Positions 9,182 to 20,019 of a stretch of DNA of 64,000 bases are shown here, in pieces. The DNA is from Prolixibacter denitrificans (lineage in GTDB: Bacteria > Bacteroidota > Bacteroidia > Bacteroidales > Prolixibacteraceae). The notes under the pieces were generated by a model. That model saw only the letters and a list, made by a program, of their open reading frames with translations, was not told the DNA's origin and searched no databases. The translations under genes were made by a program, and so were the position numbers. Numbering within the stretch: position 1 is the first letter of the stretch; each line of letters begins with the position of its first letter. The stretch is from the NCBI RefSeq assembly GCF_003014495.1, contig NZ_PYGC01000001.1, forward strand, positions 621,805-685,804, given 5' to 3'.

Positions 9182-12100
9182 CTACTGCAATAACGTAACA
9201 TCCCCCGCTTTAATTATTTGCGATCCATCTTTAAATGTACATTTTATACGCCAGATGTAAACTCCGGGAGAAGCAAGCTCTCCGTTGTAGTATCCATCCC
9301 AGCCAATATCGATATCATTAGACAGGAACATCAGGTTACCCCAGCGATTAAAAATCTGCATCTGGTACTGTTCTATATCTCCCTTTGCAACAACAGGATA
9401 GAACACATGATTATATCGATCACCCGGAGTGTATTTTCCTCCGTTGGGACCATCTTTGCTTGGCATAAAGGCATTGGGTACCGAAACCTTTGCGTCACTA
9501 TAAGTCTCAACTCCCTGTGATACCGTAAATGTGTCGACACAACCGAATTTAGAAGTAGCAATCAAGGTAACCGGGAATACTCCCTCTTTCTGATATTCAT
9601 GCTCTGGTTCGTACACCGTCGATGTATCACCATCACCAAAATCCCATAAATAGTTGTCGGCATTCTCCGAGAAGTTGGAAAAACTTACTTTCTCTCCCGG
9701 GATTTTCACCCTGCTTGGATACAAGTTAAAATAGGCTCTTACTGCAGGATAAACAACAATCTGCTTCTCTGATTCGGCAACATCGCCAACCTGATTAAAT
9801 ACCTGAAGGTGCACATTATAAGTACCTTCAGCAAAGAATGTATGATCGGGAGTTTTTTGCGTCGAGTAGTTTCCATCTCCGAAGTCCCAGACATACCGGA
9901 AGCCATTTTCCGATTGGTTTCTGAATTGCACCCTTAACGGCGGACAACCAGCTGTATCAGGTTCAAATACTGCTGATGGTGGTCCAGCCAAAACAGTTAC
10001 GCGCTGAACAACTTTTTGCGAACAGAAATCACTGCTGGCGGTAAGCGTAATATCATAGTTTCCTGGCTCTTCAAAATCGTGAGATGTTACATCACCTTCA
10101 ACTTCTTCGGTCATATCCCCAAAGTTCCAGACATAATCCCAGGGGCCGCCCGGCGTTTCGTTTGTTATTTGAACGGTTTTATCCGGGAAGGTCTGCACCT
10201 GCGGATCGACAGAGAAAGCTGTTTGCGGAGTGGGGTGTACAAGTATCGATTTACTAATGGTATCTGTACAACCATTCACCGAAGTTGCCACCAACTGCAC
10301 CATGAATACGGAATCTTTCGATGTCGTATTCACGAAAGTATGCCTTGGCTGGAATTCACTTGAAAAACTAGCATCTGCGAAATCCCAGTAATACGTTGCA
10401 CCACCCGTCGACAAATTAGAGAAACTAACAGTTAACGGACTACAACCTTCATTCTTGTCCGGCTGAAAGTCGGCTGCAACCATTGGATGTACCTCTATGT
10501 CGGCGGTATATGAAGATTTACAACCAATCTCATTTTCCACCTGAAGTGTCAACGGATACGATACGGTTGTCTGTCCGCTATTAAGATAGTCGTGTGTGAA
10601 GTTTTCTTCATCATCTGTCGAAGTTGTACCATCACCGAATTTCCAGAGGTAATTTTCAGCACCAACTGACTGATCGGTTATTTCCAACGTATAAGGGGCG
10701 CAACCTCCCAATGAATTGACGCTAAAACTTGCTACTGGTGTCGGATATACCCGGATATCCATCCTGGCGGTATCAGAACAGCCATACCTCGACATAGAAA
10801 TCAGCATCACATGGAAGATGGTATCTTTCTGCGAACTATTAACAAACGTGTGACTCGGATTGGTCGAACGATATACGCCCGAACCATCTCCGAAGTACCA
10901 TTCGTAAGAGTAAGCGCCTTCCGACAAGTTCTTAAAATCTAGTGTCAATGGCGAACAACCGACAGTATCGGCAGAGAAAGCTGCCTTCACAAATGGATTT
11001 ACCTGAACGCTTTCATACGCATCATCCGAACAACCAAAGTTATTGGAAGCTTTTACCCAGATGTGGTAGCTCTGAACCATCGGATTCGCATTCACATAGG
11101 TGTGGTTAACCAATGTATCTGAAGTAGTGGAGGTTGTTCCATCACCAAAGTCCCATGCGTAACTGTCTGCTCCGGTGGTATGGTTCGAGAACATGGCATC
11201 AAACGGCGTACAACCTTCAACATCAATCGCCGAAATATCAGCGTTAGGTGTTGGATGCACCGTAATGTCTTTCATGGTCGAATCAACACATCCGTATGGT
11301 GAATAAGCCAGAAGTTTTACATTGTAAATCGTATCTGCAAAAGACGAATTATCAAACAGGTGATACGGGCTGGTAAAGTTTTCTACTGCGGAACCATCGT
11401 CAAAATCCCATTGATAAGCAGTAGCACCACTGGACTCATTGTTAAACCGGATTCCCAAAGGTGCACAACCAATCGAGTCACTGCTAAAAGCTGCGTTGAG
11501 CTCGGGCAACACCTCGATGCGCGTTGTCATCGAGTCCACACATCCGGTGGCACTTTCAACAAGCACCCGCAAAGAGTAACTTACCGCCTGACTGGTTGTA
11601 TTGTGATAGGTATGATTTACGATGGCGCCCTCTGCTATGTTTTCCTCTGTGCCATCACCGTACTTAACAGTGTAAGTAACGCCACCAACCGATTGGTTTT
11701 CCAATTGAATATCCAACGGTCCGCAACCTGTCGTCTTGTCAACAGTGAAATCGGCGTGCGGCGAAGCAAGAACCGTAACATCCTGGTAAGTAGAATCCTC
11801 ACATCCGTAGAATGATTTGGCCACCAGTTTTACCGTATAGATGGTATCATTGGTCGTCGACATATTCACAAATGTATGTGATGGATTATATGCCGTTGAA
11901 GTTGGTGTGCCATCACCATAATCCCAAACGAACTGTTGTGCACCGGTTGTCAGGTTCTGAAGCGTTGTAAACAGTGGTGAACATCCAATTGTATCGAGTA
12001 CCATTGCAGTCTTCACTTCCGGAAGAACAGTAATTTTTCGAATAACCGAGTCGCGGCAACCATTCAGTGTTTCCACTACAAGTTTCAGGTCGTAATAAAC

Positions 12101-15100
12101 CGGCGTAACACCTGTATTCTCATAGGTATGCGATACCGACTGTCCAGCCGCCGTGTATTCATCGGTACCGTCACCATAAACCCAGTGGAATGTATACCCC
12201 AAATACGAATTATTAGTCACATTTACAGTAAACGGAGCACATCCTTCAGCTGAGGAGACCGCGATATCCGCAATTGGTGCCGGTGATACAGTAATGGTTT
12301 GCGAAGTCGTATCCGAACAGCCATAATTATTATAAGCCACTAATTGAACTGTATTGATCGAATCATTCGGCGTATTGTTTTCAAACACTCTGACCGGATT
12401 CTCTGTAAAATCAGTAGTCCCATCATCAAATTTCCACTCGTAGCTGAATGCTCCCTGAGAAGTGTTCTGGAAACGAACCGGAAGCGGTGAACATCCTTGC
12501 GTATCACTAACGAAATCAGCTGTAACCGTAGGGTAGAGATGAATATTTTTAACGATGGAATCAGTACATCCGAAAGGATTATCTCCCTGAATAACCATTT
12601 TATAGAACTGCTCAGCCGAATGCGAAGCGGTATAGGTATGAGTGGCGTAGCCTCCACTATTAATAGTCTCAGTAACTCCGTCACCATATTTCACGGTATA
12701 TGCCTGACCGGACAATGACAGGTTATCTACACGCACAGTCAATGGTGCACAGCCCACGGTATCACTCACACTTACTTTAATTTCCGGAGCAGGATGAACC
12801 GTTACAGCCTGTTGCAACGTGTCCGCGCAACCATTCACCGACGTAGCAATCTGTCTTACATTGAAAACCTGATCGATCAGATTGCTGGTATTCACAAATA
12901 CATGCTGCGGATTGGCAGAAGTAGCATTACTCCCGTCGCCAAAGTCCCAATCGAGATACGATTCAGCCAAAGCAGTATTGGTAAACTGAACGCGCAACGG
13001 TGAACATCCGGCAGTAGGATTCATATTAAAGCCGGCCGTCACTTGTGGATAAACGACAAACACATGCTCACTGGTCGATTCGCAACCGTATGGCGAAGTG
13101 GCTGTCACCTTCATCCGGCGACTTATTGTCTGTAAGCTAGTATTTTTATATTCATGTGTAATATTCTTAGGAGCAGTCGTTACCTGTTTTGGAGTACCGT
13201 CTCCCCAATCATAAGTCATAGTGGTTCCCGGAGTTGAATTATCGGTAATCTCGACATTAAAAGGAGCACATCCGTTCGTTGCCGAATAAGTCAGATCGAT
13301 ATTCGGAGTTCCGTAAACAGTGATATTTTCCGTAAGACTATCTTTACAACCGTCTGAGGTGTAGGCCACCATCTTGACAGTGTAAACCGTATCCCTGTCA
13401 GTCAGATTGTAGAAGGTATGACTTGGATCCATCTGTGAAGATGGTGAACTGCCATCACCAAAATCCCACAAATAATAATATGCTCCTACAGAATTATTCT
13501 CAAACTGAACATTCAACGGGGCACAACCATCTGTCGCTGATGTAAAAGCAGCTTGCACTCCAGGCGTTGCCAGTACATTGTCATTCGCGGTACTCGTACA
13601 GCCATTTGCGCTGGTAGCAGTCAATGTTACCTGGTAACTTTGTGGATATGGTGTTGCGTTTACGTAAGTATGTGACAACGTTGCTGGACTAACGTATGTC
13701 GTATCCTTCGCACTGTCTCCAAAATCCCAGGTGTATGTCGTCGCGCCTGTCGAATTATTCTCAAATATGGCATCGAATGGAGAACAACCCGAAACAATCG
13801 GTATATTGAAACTGGCTTGTGGATTTGCGTAAACAGTAACTGTATGTGACACCGAATCCGTTTTTCCGTAAGGCGTAGTTCCTATTAACCACACAGTATA
13901 TGTTTGGTCGGTTGTTCCGTTATTTTCAAACGTATGCTTCGGATTGGTCAGATGCACATCGGGTGTGCCGTCTCCAAACTTCCATGTATAGGAAGTTGCA
14001 AATGTTGAACTATTTCTAAACTGAACCACGACCGGACTACAACCAACCGTATCTGGGTCAAATACAATTTGAGGCAGATTGTCTGTTGCGAGTACTTGGG
14101 TGACAGCATCTGTACAACCAGAAGCAGATGTGGCCGTCAGGGTTATACTATAACTTGTTGTGGCTGTCGGTGAAACAAACTTATGAGTTTCAGTTCCCCA
14201 GCTTCCAAGACTAACGGTGTTCCCATCCCCGTAATCCAGAACATAACTTACTGCTCCATTAGACAAATTGGTAAATTCCACCGTAGTAGTATCTGCGGTA
14301 ACATTTGTTACCCACATAGAGAAGTTGGCCTGCGGACTTCCCCATACATGTACATTCCTGGTAATTGAATCAACACAGCCATAATAGGATTTGGAGATTA
14401 ATTTCACCGTATTGTCAGCATCAACACCTGGTGCGGTTTCATAACGATGCGATGGATCCGCTGTGTAGTTTATCCCGGAACCATCTCCGAAATCCCATTC
14501 GAACTGCTGCGCATTTGTTGACAAGTTTCGGAACTGTACGTCAAGAATGGAACATCCGGTTGTATCCGGTGCAAAATCTGCAGTCACTTTGGGAAGTACC
14601 CTAATCGATACTGTAAGAGAATCACTACAGCCCAGCGAATTAACGGCCTTCAATTTCAAATTGTAAGTGACTGGTGTCGTTGTATTGTTCGTATATAAAT
14701 GAGTTATATTACCCAGACTGTTAGTTGTTTGCGTTGCACCATCACCAAAATCCCAATAATAAGTGGTTGCTCCTGTCGAAACGTTTGTGCCTTCGAAGGT
14801 AAACGGAGAGCATCCCGTATAATTTGGGGCATTCAAATCGGCAACCGGTGCAGGCGCTACCAGAAATGCCTGATGTGCCGTGTCCGAACAACCATACAAC
14901 GAAGTAGCTGCTAACGAAACATTGTATATTGTATCGCTAAGACCATAGTTATTAAATATCCTAACGGGATCTTTCACATATTCTTTTGAGCCTCCGTCAC
15001 CGAAATCCCATTCATACGAGAATGCACCAGTTGATGTGTTGGTAAAGTCCACCACAAACGGAGCGCACCCAGCTGTATCCGCAGTAAACGAAGCAGTAAC

Positions 15101-18100
15101 ATTCGGATACACAACAATACTCTTCACCACAGAATCCTGGCAACCAAATGAGTTGGTTGATTTCACCACCAGGTTATAGGTCTGAGGAGATGTTCCCGTG
15201 TTGAGATATTGGTGCGTCAAATCGGTGGCTGTCGTCAATGTCTCTGTCGTTCCATCTCCGTAGTCTACTTCATACGAAACACCATCCGGAGAAGTATTGT
15301 GCAATGTGGTATTCAATGGTGTACAGCCAGTTGTATCGCTAATATTAAAATACACTTTGTCAACCGGATAAACATGCATGGTAGCGTAAGCAGTATCGAG
15401 ACAACCACCCGATGAACGGGCAACCTGCATGACGGTAAACTGACTTTCTGCATTTCCCGTTGCATTGTATATATGCTGTGGATTGAAATTGGTGTCATCA
15501 ACTGTTCCATCTCCAAAGTCCCAGTGCATGGTATATGCGCCTGTTGCTGTATTGACGAAGTCAGCGACCAATGGAGAACAACCAACGGTATCGACAGAAA
15601 AACCTGCGGTCACGCCAGGCAATACCTGAATCGGGTAACTCACTGAATCACGGCATCCTTCTGCTGACTCAACTACAAGTTTCAGGTTATATACTACCGG
15701 AGTTAAATTCGGATTCGTATACGTGACACTGTAGTTGGCTGCATAACCCGTTGTATCTTTTCTGCCATCACCATAGTCCCAATAGAAATAGTCACCATTC
15801 AGTGAATTGTTCTGAATATTAACAACTAACGGATCGCATCCATAGTTGTCTGACAATGTGATATCCGCTTTCACCTCCGGCTTCACGAGCATCTGATGAG
15901 TTGTCGAGTCCTTACAACCGTAGAAGGAAGAGCTGTTCAATTTAACAGTATAAACTGCGTCTGTTCCTGTTGAATTGGTATAGGTATGGGATGCCAGGTA
16001 TTTATTGCTTGGATTCACCCTTCCATCACCGAAGTCCCAGGTATAGGTATAGGCTCCCGGATCGGCCACCATAATTACATTGGCCGGAGAACATGCCGTA
16101 TCAGGCATTATGCTAAAATCGAAATGCTGAGTTGGATAAACCGTTACTTCCCTCATCAAACTGTTGATACAACCATAAGTATTGGTCGCAGTTAATCGTA
16201 CCCGGAAATACCGGATGTAGGTGGAATCATTAATAAAATCATGTGTTGTATTGAAATCTGAACTCGACTGCCCATCATCAAAATCCCATAAATACTTGAT
16301 GGCTCCGGTAGTTTTATTCGTAAAGGTTGCCGGAACCGGACTACATCCCGGAAGGTAATCCATATCAAAGCTGGTCACCGGAATCGGGTGTACCAAAATG
16401 TTCTGAAAAGCTGTATCCGAACAACTACTACTGTTCGTTGCGATCAACCGAACTCTAAAAGACGCATTAGTATCTGTTCCGTTTGAAAAAGTATGGGGTG
16501 GATCCGTGTCCAAACTACTCATACCATCGTCAAAAGTCCACAGATACTGATCGGCATGTTGAGACTGGTTTGTAAAATCAACGGCCAGCGGGTTACAACC
16601 CACTGTATCGGAAGCAGAGAAAGCTGCAACTGCCCGCTGATACACGGTTACCGTATTGTCAACGGTATCGATACAACCAAATGAAGATTCTCCGGTAAGC
16701 CGAACCACAAATGTCGTGTCATTTCCGGTAGGACTGGTAAAAGTATGGGACGGACTTTGCTGACTGCTGTTGGCAGAGCCATCACCGAAATCCCAATTCC
16801 ACCAGGTTGCTCCCGGATTTGCATTTACGAATCCGAAGGTTGATGGGTTACACCCTTCAAAGTGGACAGGCGAACCAACAAGGAAATCAGGTTTCACTGT
16901 AATTTCCTGCTGTGTTGAAGTTTCACAAGTACCGTTCTGAATAGTCAGGGTAATAACAAAATTCATCAATCCCGACGAGGTGTTATGGTAGGTATGTGAA
17001 ACTGGATCAGCTGTGTATACTGTATCACGCTTACCATCTCCATAGTCCCATATATAAGTCGAACCGCCAACCGTACCTCCATCTGACATTTGCAAAGTAT
17101 AAGGTGAACAACCGGATGTGTCAGGAACTGAAATAAACGGATCGGGATAAGCTACGAAATCGATGGTTACGTCATCAGAAGAAGAACAACCGTTTCCATT
17201 ATCGTCCGTCCATCGGAAAACATAACTTCCCTGCTGATCGACATCAACCAGTGTATTATTTCGATCGGAAAACTCGAACGTTGCGGTTCCGGGACCTGAA
17301 ACCTGGGTCCAGAATCCATTACCCAGTGCCGCACTTCCCGAAAGGTTGTATTGTAATCCACACACAGAATCATCAGGCCCTGCATTCGGTGTCGGAATCT
17401 GAATGAAATTGACCACAACCGTATCGACTGCCTCACAAGTCTGATTGACAACTGTCCACCCAAACTCATAAGTTCCGTATGACGAAACCGTTACTCCACT
17501 TGCCGGAGCCGATGTATTCGAAAAGGTTGATGTTCCGGGACCAGATAACTGCACCCAATGAGCAGGATATATCGGTGATTGATTTGCATGCAGATCTGCT
17601 ACCAATCCGCAGGTATCCTGATCGGCTCCGGCATTGGATGTGGGCATCTCTAAAATCTTTACCACCGTTGATGCATTGTCACTACAGCCGGCATCGTCCG
17701 AAACAGAATAATCGAGATGATAAATTCCCGGCGTTCCTGCTACAAAATTCGGATTTTGCACATTGGGATTATCCAGGTAGCTGGCATCGGTTCCTGTCCA
17801 CGAATGACTCACATAATTTCCTGACCCCCCGGTTATGGTTGGCACCATTTCTAAGGGCTCACCAGTACATCCAACCACTGTATCCGGGAGTGTAACATTT
17901 AAGTCGGCTACATTTAGATTAAAATCAACTGTATCCGCACACACCTTTGTACTAACAATATAACGCACATTGAACGGAACGGAACCACTAGGATCGCTCC
18001 CCAAAAAATGCACAATTGAATCTTTATAAGGTTTCTTATCTGTTAGGTAATCGAGACCATTATTCGTACTAGTCCAAGAACTACTTAAGTTTTTGATTTT

Positions 18101-19855
18101 TGAATTTGGGTGACCGTTCAATTCGATGGTTGAACCCAGACACAGATCAATCGGATCGCCAAGCGTGCTATGTGCACCGAGATTGGGATAAACAATAATA
18201 TCGAGATAAGCAGTGTCTCTACAACCATATTGGGATACTGTAATTAGACTAACAGTTACTGTGTCGTTTTCACCTGTTTGATTATCAAACTCAACGATTG
18301 GATTCGTTTTTTTGATGTAAGTTCCGTCTTCCTCAAAATCCCAATATCTGTCGTGTGTATTCACTGACCCACTTCCTCCGCCAACGGCCCAGAATTTAAT
18401 CTTCTGCGGAGCACAGATCGCGCTATCCGATGCGGCAATTCCAATTTTTTGTGTATCGTGAACCAGAACCTGCTTACTTTGCGTTGAGATACATCCGTTA
18501 TTATTCACACCATTTAACGTGATGGTAAAAGTCTCGTCGCCGTTACCGACTGTATAAATATTGCTAACAGTTTCGTTGGTCGTTGTATTGTAGGTCGTAC
18601 CGTCTCCGAAATCCCACTCATAGTTGTCAGTATTGGTCGAATTATTGGTCATGTAAACCACTAAAGGTTCACAACCTTCGGTATCCGACAACGAGAAGTT
18701 TAGATTGGGTGATTGTTTTACTGTGATATAAGTAGTATCAACTCCCTCGCAACCTCCATTATTTACTTCGGTGTAAATAATTTGGTTGGTTCCGATATTG
18801 GCTTTAGAAGGATCAAAAAGTCCGGTACTGCTGACTCCCGGTCCCGACCAGGTACCAGCTCCTGTCACATTTCGGCCTGTTACAACCAGATTGAATGGAG
18901 CATCGGCACTACAAACCGGACTAACCGGCGTAATTTTGGGCCAGGGCTTATCGATAATAACAATTCGGGCAAAACCTGAAACCGGGTCATTATCGGGATA
19001 TGGATTACAGAAGTTCCAATTGTCAAGGCGAATCTCAAACACCTTTCCAACATCCGTTGAATCAGTTACCGGCACATGAACCTGCCAGCTTTGATTTTTC
19101 GGAGCGTAAGGACCATCAGCGATATAACCATAATGTGTGGTGTCGCCCTCAACAGAGTAGTTCCCCGGATGTTTAATCACTCCATCTGGTCTAATAAGTT
19201 CAATGCCTGGAATACGGTTTGAAGGATTATTATCTGTACCATAGGTAAACTTAGTGATTCGATCCTGGTAATTAGGCTTATCAACAGGAGGTTTAGTACA
19301 ATTCCAAATACTCTGGTCCTGAAAAGTTATGGTTGTATCCTGGCCGACACAAACCTGAACTTCATAGGGATAAATATTGATACTCCCCCCGTTGGAATCA
19401 TCCTTGTCCCAAACCGTCACCTGTTGCGTTGCTGAAGTGTTATTGCATTCGACACCATCAACCAGCAATACAGTAGTAGTGGTATATACACAGCTTCCAT
19501 TAGGTGTCGATGGATAAACATGGGAATCAACCGCAGTTATTATAGACTTTTTGGGGTTGCTAGGATCACTGTTAATTGTTGCTGCGACGGTGTTTACTGT
19601 CCCATCTCCATAGTCAAATTTTACTGTCAGTGTATTACTTATCTGGCTTGCGGGCTTTAATACATTGTACACTGCTTTTGCCTCATAGGCATTTACAGGA
19701 GCACAAAACCCATCAACTTGAATTCCTGCGAACTTTCCTGATACCAAATCACAAACCTGAGCGTTTGCGCTGTTTCTTCCGAAAAGTAGCAACGATATAA
19801 GCAGTAAAAAAAAGGTGTACTTGCCCTTGTGAGATTTAATTTGTCTCGCTCCCAT
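9182..19855 (-). CDS. Giant PKD-repeat surface protein with T9SS type B C-terminal domain
   Basis: About 3557 residues from the ATG at 19855, which gives a clean signal peptide (GKYTFFLLLISLLLFG...NSANAQ). The open frame reaches upstream only by a TTG at 19939 that lies inside a folded leader. After an N-terminal region with Ig-like parts (to ~900) come roughly 30 PKD-type repeats of 80-90 residues. Each opens with a GCSP/GCAP-like motif and carries a WDFGDG-like turn. Nearly every repeat has two cysteines (GCxP and NGCxD), which suggests one disulfide each. The end (VPNAFMPSKDG, then FNRWGNLMF and GWDGYYNG, SPGVYIWRI) is the gliding-motility-associated, T9SS type B sorting domain. Probably a long surface filament or adhesin. 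Confidence 0.95.
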   Translation of the reverse strand: MGARQIKSHKGKYTFFLLLISLLLFGRNSANAQVCDLVSGKFAGIQVDGFCAPVNAYEAKAVYNVLKPASQISNTLTVKFDYGDGTVNTVAATINSDPSNPKKSIITAVDSHVYPSTPNGSCVYTTTTVLLVDGVECNNTSATQQVTVWDKDDSNGGSINIYPYEVQVCVGQDTTITFQDQSIWNCTKPPVDKPNYQDRITKFTYGTDNNPSNRIPGIELIRPDGVIKHPGNYSVEGDTTHYGYIADGPYAPKNQSWQVHVPVTDSTDVGKVFEIRLDNWNFCNPYPDNDPVSGFARIVIIDKPWPKITPVSPVCSADAPFNLVVTGRNVTGAGTWSGPGVSSTGLFDPSKANIGTNQIIYTEVNNGGCEGVDTTYITVKQSPNLNFSLSDTEGCEPLVVYMTNNSTNTDNYEWDFGDGTTYNTTTNETVSNIYTVGNGDETFTITLNGVNNNGCISTQSKQVLVHDTQKIGIAASDSAICAPQKIKFWAVGGGSGSVNTHDRYWDFEEDGTYIKKTNPIVEFDNQTGENDTVTVSLITVSQYGCRDTAYLDIIVYPNLGAHSTLGDPIDLCLGSTIELNGHPNSKIKNLSSSWTSTNNGLDYLTDKKPYKDSIVHFLGSDPSGSVPFNVRYIVSTKVCADTVDFNLNVADLNVTLPDTVVGCTGEPLEMVPTITGGSGNYVSHSWTGTDASYLDNPNVQNPNFVAGTPGIYHLDYSVSDDAGCSDNASTVVKILEMPTSNAGADQDTCGLVADLHANQSPIYPAHWVQLSGPGTSTFSNTSAPASGVTVSSYGTYEFGWTVVNQTCEAVDTVVVNFIQIPTPNAGPDDSVCGLQYNLSGSAALGNGFWTQVSGPGTATFEFSDRNNTLVDVDQQGSYVFRWTDDNGNGCSSSDDVTIDFVAYPDPFISVPDTSGCSPYTLQMSDGGTVGGSTYIWDYGDGKRDTVYTADPVSHTYHNTSSGLMNFVITLTIQNGTCETSTQQEITVKPDFLVGSPVHFEGCNPSTFGFVNANPGATWWNWDFGDGSANSSQQSPSHTFTSPTGNDTTFVVRLTGESSFGCIDTVDNTVTVYQRAVAAFSASDTVGCNPLAVDFTNQSQHADQYLWTFDDGMSSLDTDPPHTFSNGTDTNASFRVRLIATNSSSCSDTAFQNILVHPIPVTSFDMDYLPGCSPVPATFTNKTTGAIKYLWDFDDGQSSSDFNTTHDFINDSTYIRYFRVRLTATNTYGCINSLMREVTVYPTQHFDFSIMPDTACSPANVIMVADPGAYTYTWDFGDGRVNPSNKYLASHTYTNSTGTDAVYTVKLNSSSFYGCKDSTTHQMLVKPEVKADITLSDNYGCDPLVVNIQNNSLNGDYFYWDYGDGRKDTTGYAANYSVTYTNPNLTPVVYNLKLVVESAEGCRDSVSYPIQVLPGVTAGFSVDTVGCSPLVADFVNTATGAYTMHWDFGDGTVDDTNFNPQHIYNATGNAESQFTVMQVARSSGGCLDTAYATMHVYPVDKVYFNISDTTGCTPLNTTLHNTSPDGVSYEVDYGDGTTETLTTATDLTHQYLNTGTSPQTYNLVVKSTNSFGCQDSVVKSIVVYPNVTASFTADTAGCAPFVVDFTNTSTGAFSYEWDFGDGGSKEYVKDPVRIFNNYGLSDTIYNVSLAATSLYGCSDTAHQAFLVAPAPVADLNAPNYTGCSPFTFEGTNVSTGATTYYWDFGDGATQTTNSLGNITHLYTNNTTTPVTYNLKLKAVNSLGCSDSLTVSIRVLPKVTADFAPDTTGCSILDVQFRNLSTNAQQFEWDFGDGSGINYTADPSHRYETAPGVDADNTVKLISKSYYGCVDSITRNVHVWGSPQANFSMWVTNVTADTTTVEFTNLSNGAVSYVLDYGDGNTVSLGSWGTETHKFVSPTATTSYSITLTATSASGCTDAVTQVLATDNLPQIVFDPDTVGCSPVVVQFRNSSTFATSYTWKFGDGTPDVHLTNPKHTFENNGTTDQTYTVWLIGTTPYGKTDSVSHTVTVYANPQASFNIPIVSGCSPFDAIFENNSTGATTYTWDFGDSAKDTTYVSPATLSHTYVNATPYPQSYQVTLTATSANGCTSTANDNVLATPGVQAAFTSATDGCAPLNVQFENNSVGAYYYLWDFGDGSSPSSQMDPSHTFYNLTDRDTVYTVKMVAYTSDGCKDSLTENITVYGTPNIDLTYSATNGCAPFNVEITDNSTPGTTMTYDWGDGTPKQVTTAPKNITHEYKNTSLQTISRRMKVTATSPYGCESTSEHVFVVYPQVTAGFNMNPTAGCSPLRVQFTNTALAESYLDWDFGDGSNATSANPQHVFVNTSNLIDQVFNVRQIATSVNGCADTLQQAVTVHPAPEIKVSVSDTVGCAPLTVRVDNLSLSGQAYTVKYGDGVTETINSGGYATHTYTASHSAEQFYKMVIQGDNPFGCTDSIVKNIHLYPTVTADFVSDTQGCSPLPVRFQNTSQGAFSYEWKFDDGTTDFTENPVRVFENNTPNDSINTVQLVAYNNYGCSDTTSQTITVSPAPIADIAVSSAEGCAPFTVNVTNNSYLGYTFHWVYGDGTDEYTAAGQSVSHTYENTGVTPVYYDLKLVVETLNGCRDSVIRKITVLPEVKTAMVLDTIGCSPLFTTLQNLTTGAQQFVWDYGDGTPTSTAYNPSHTFVNMSTTNDTIYTVKLVAKSFYGCEDSTYQDVTVLASPHADFTVDKTTGCGPLDIQLENQSVGGVTYTVKYGDGTEENIAEGAIVNHTYHNTTSQAVSYSLRVLVESATGCVDSMTTRIEVLPELNAAFSSDSIGCAPLGIRFNNESSGATAYQWDFDDGSAVENFTSPYHLFDNSSFADTIYNVKLLAYSPYGCVDSTMKDITVHPTPNADISAIDVEGCTPFDAMFSNHTTGADSYAWDFGDGTTSTTSDTLVNHTYVNANPMVQSYHIWVKASNNFGCSDDAYESVQVNPFVKAAFSADTVGCSPLTLDFKNLSEGAYSYEWYFGDGSGVYRSTNPSHTFVNSSQKDTIFHVMLISMSRYGCSDTARMDIRVYPTPVASFSVNSLGGCAPYTLEITDQSVGAENYLWKFGDGTTSTDDEENFTHDYLNSGQTTVSYPLTLQVENEIGCKSSYTADIEVHPMVAADFQPDKNEGCSPLTVSFSNLSTGGATYYWDFADASFSSEFQPRHTFVNTTSKDSVFMVQLVATSVNGCTDTISKSILVHPTPQTAFSVDPQVQTFPDKTVQITNETPGGPWDYVWNFGDMTEEVEGDVTSHDFEEPGNYDITLTASSDFCSQKVVQRVTVLAGPPSAVFEPDTAGCPPLRVQFRNQSENGFRYVWDFGDGNYSTQKTPDHTFFAEGTYNVHLQVFNQVGDVAESEKQIVVYPAVRAYFNLYPSRVKIPGEKVSFSNFSENADNYLWDFGDGDTSTVYEPEHEYQKEGVFPVTLIATSKFGCVDTFTVSQGVETYSDAKVSVPNAFMPSKDGPNGGKYTPGDRYNHVFYPVVAKGDIEQYQMQIFNRWGNLMFLSNDIDIGWDGYYNGELASPGVYIWRIKCTFKDGSQIIKAGDVTLLQ

Positions 19856-19919
19856 TAATTTTGCCCCGACTTTAATTACTCCTTTTGAACTAATTGCTCC
19901 TACTGCTTCCTGATGAAAT

Positions 19920-20019
19920 AATGGCTTTACCTTCCGCAAACCTTACCGGACAAAGTGGTCACCCGGTATCTTTCAGCGGCATGCGACCGGTAAAGCAACA
20001 TCACTTCGCGTGCTCCATT
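19920..20019 (-). promoter_or_regulatory. Candidate structured 5' leader of the giant PKD gene
   Basis: On the minus strand AATGG (20015-20019) can pair with CCATT (19920-19924), and GCTTTACC (19989-19996) with GGTAAAGC (19924-19931). A competing pairing, TTACCGG (19987-19993) with CCGGTAA (19943-19949), uses the same bases, as in a switch. GGTC (19985-19988) can also pair with GACC (19957-19960). The core reads GGTCGCATGCCG...ACCGGGTGACC, which partly resembles c-di-GMP-I (GEMM) aptamers, but the match is incomplete and I cannot name the class. Confidence 0.45.

Noticed and set aside
9182-19855. Periodic repeats that might be read as a CRISPR array or satellite
   Set aside because: The period is 240-270 bp, the frame stays open and repeats are conserved at protein level only; these are PKD domains.
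19856-19939. Upstream start (TTG at 19939) for the giant PKD protein
   Set aside because: It lies in the folded leader and would add 28 residues before an otherwise normal signal peptide.
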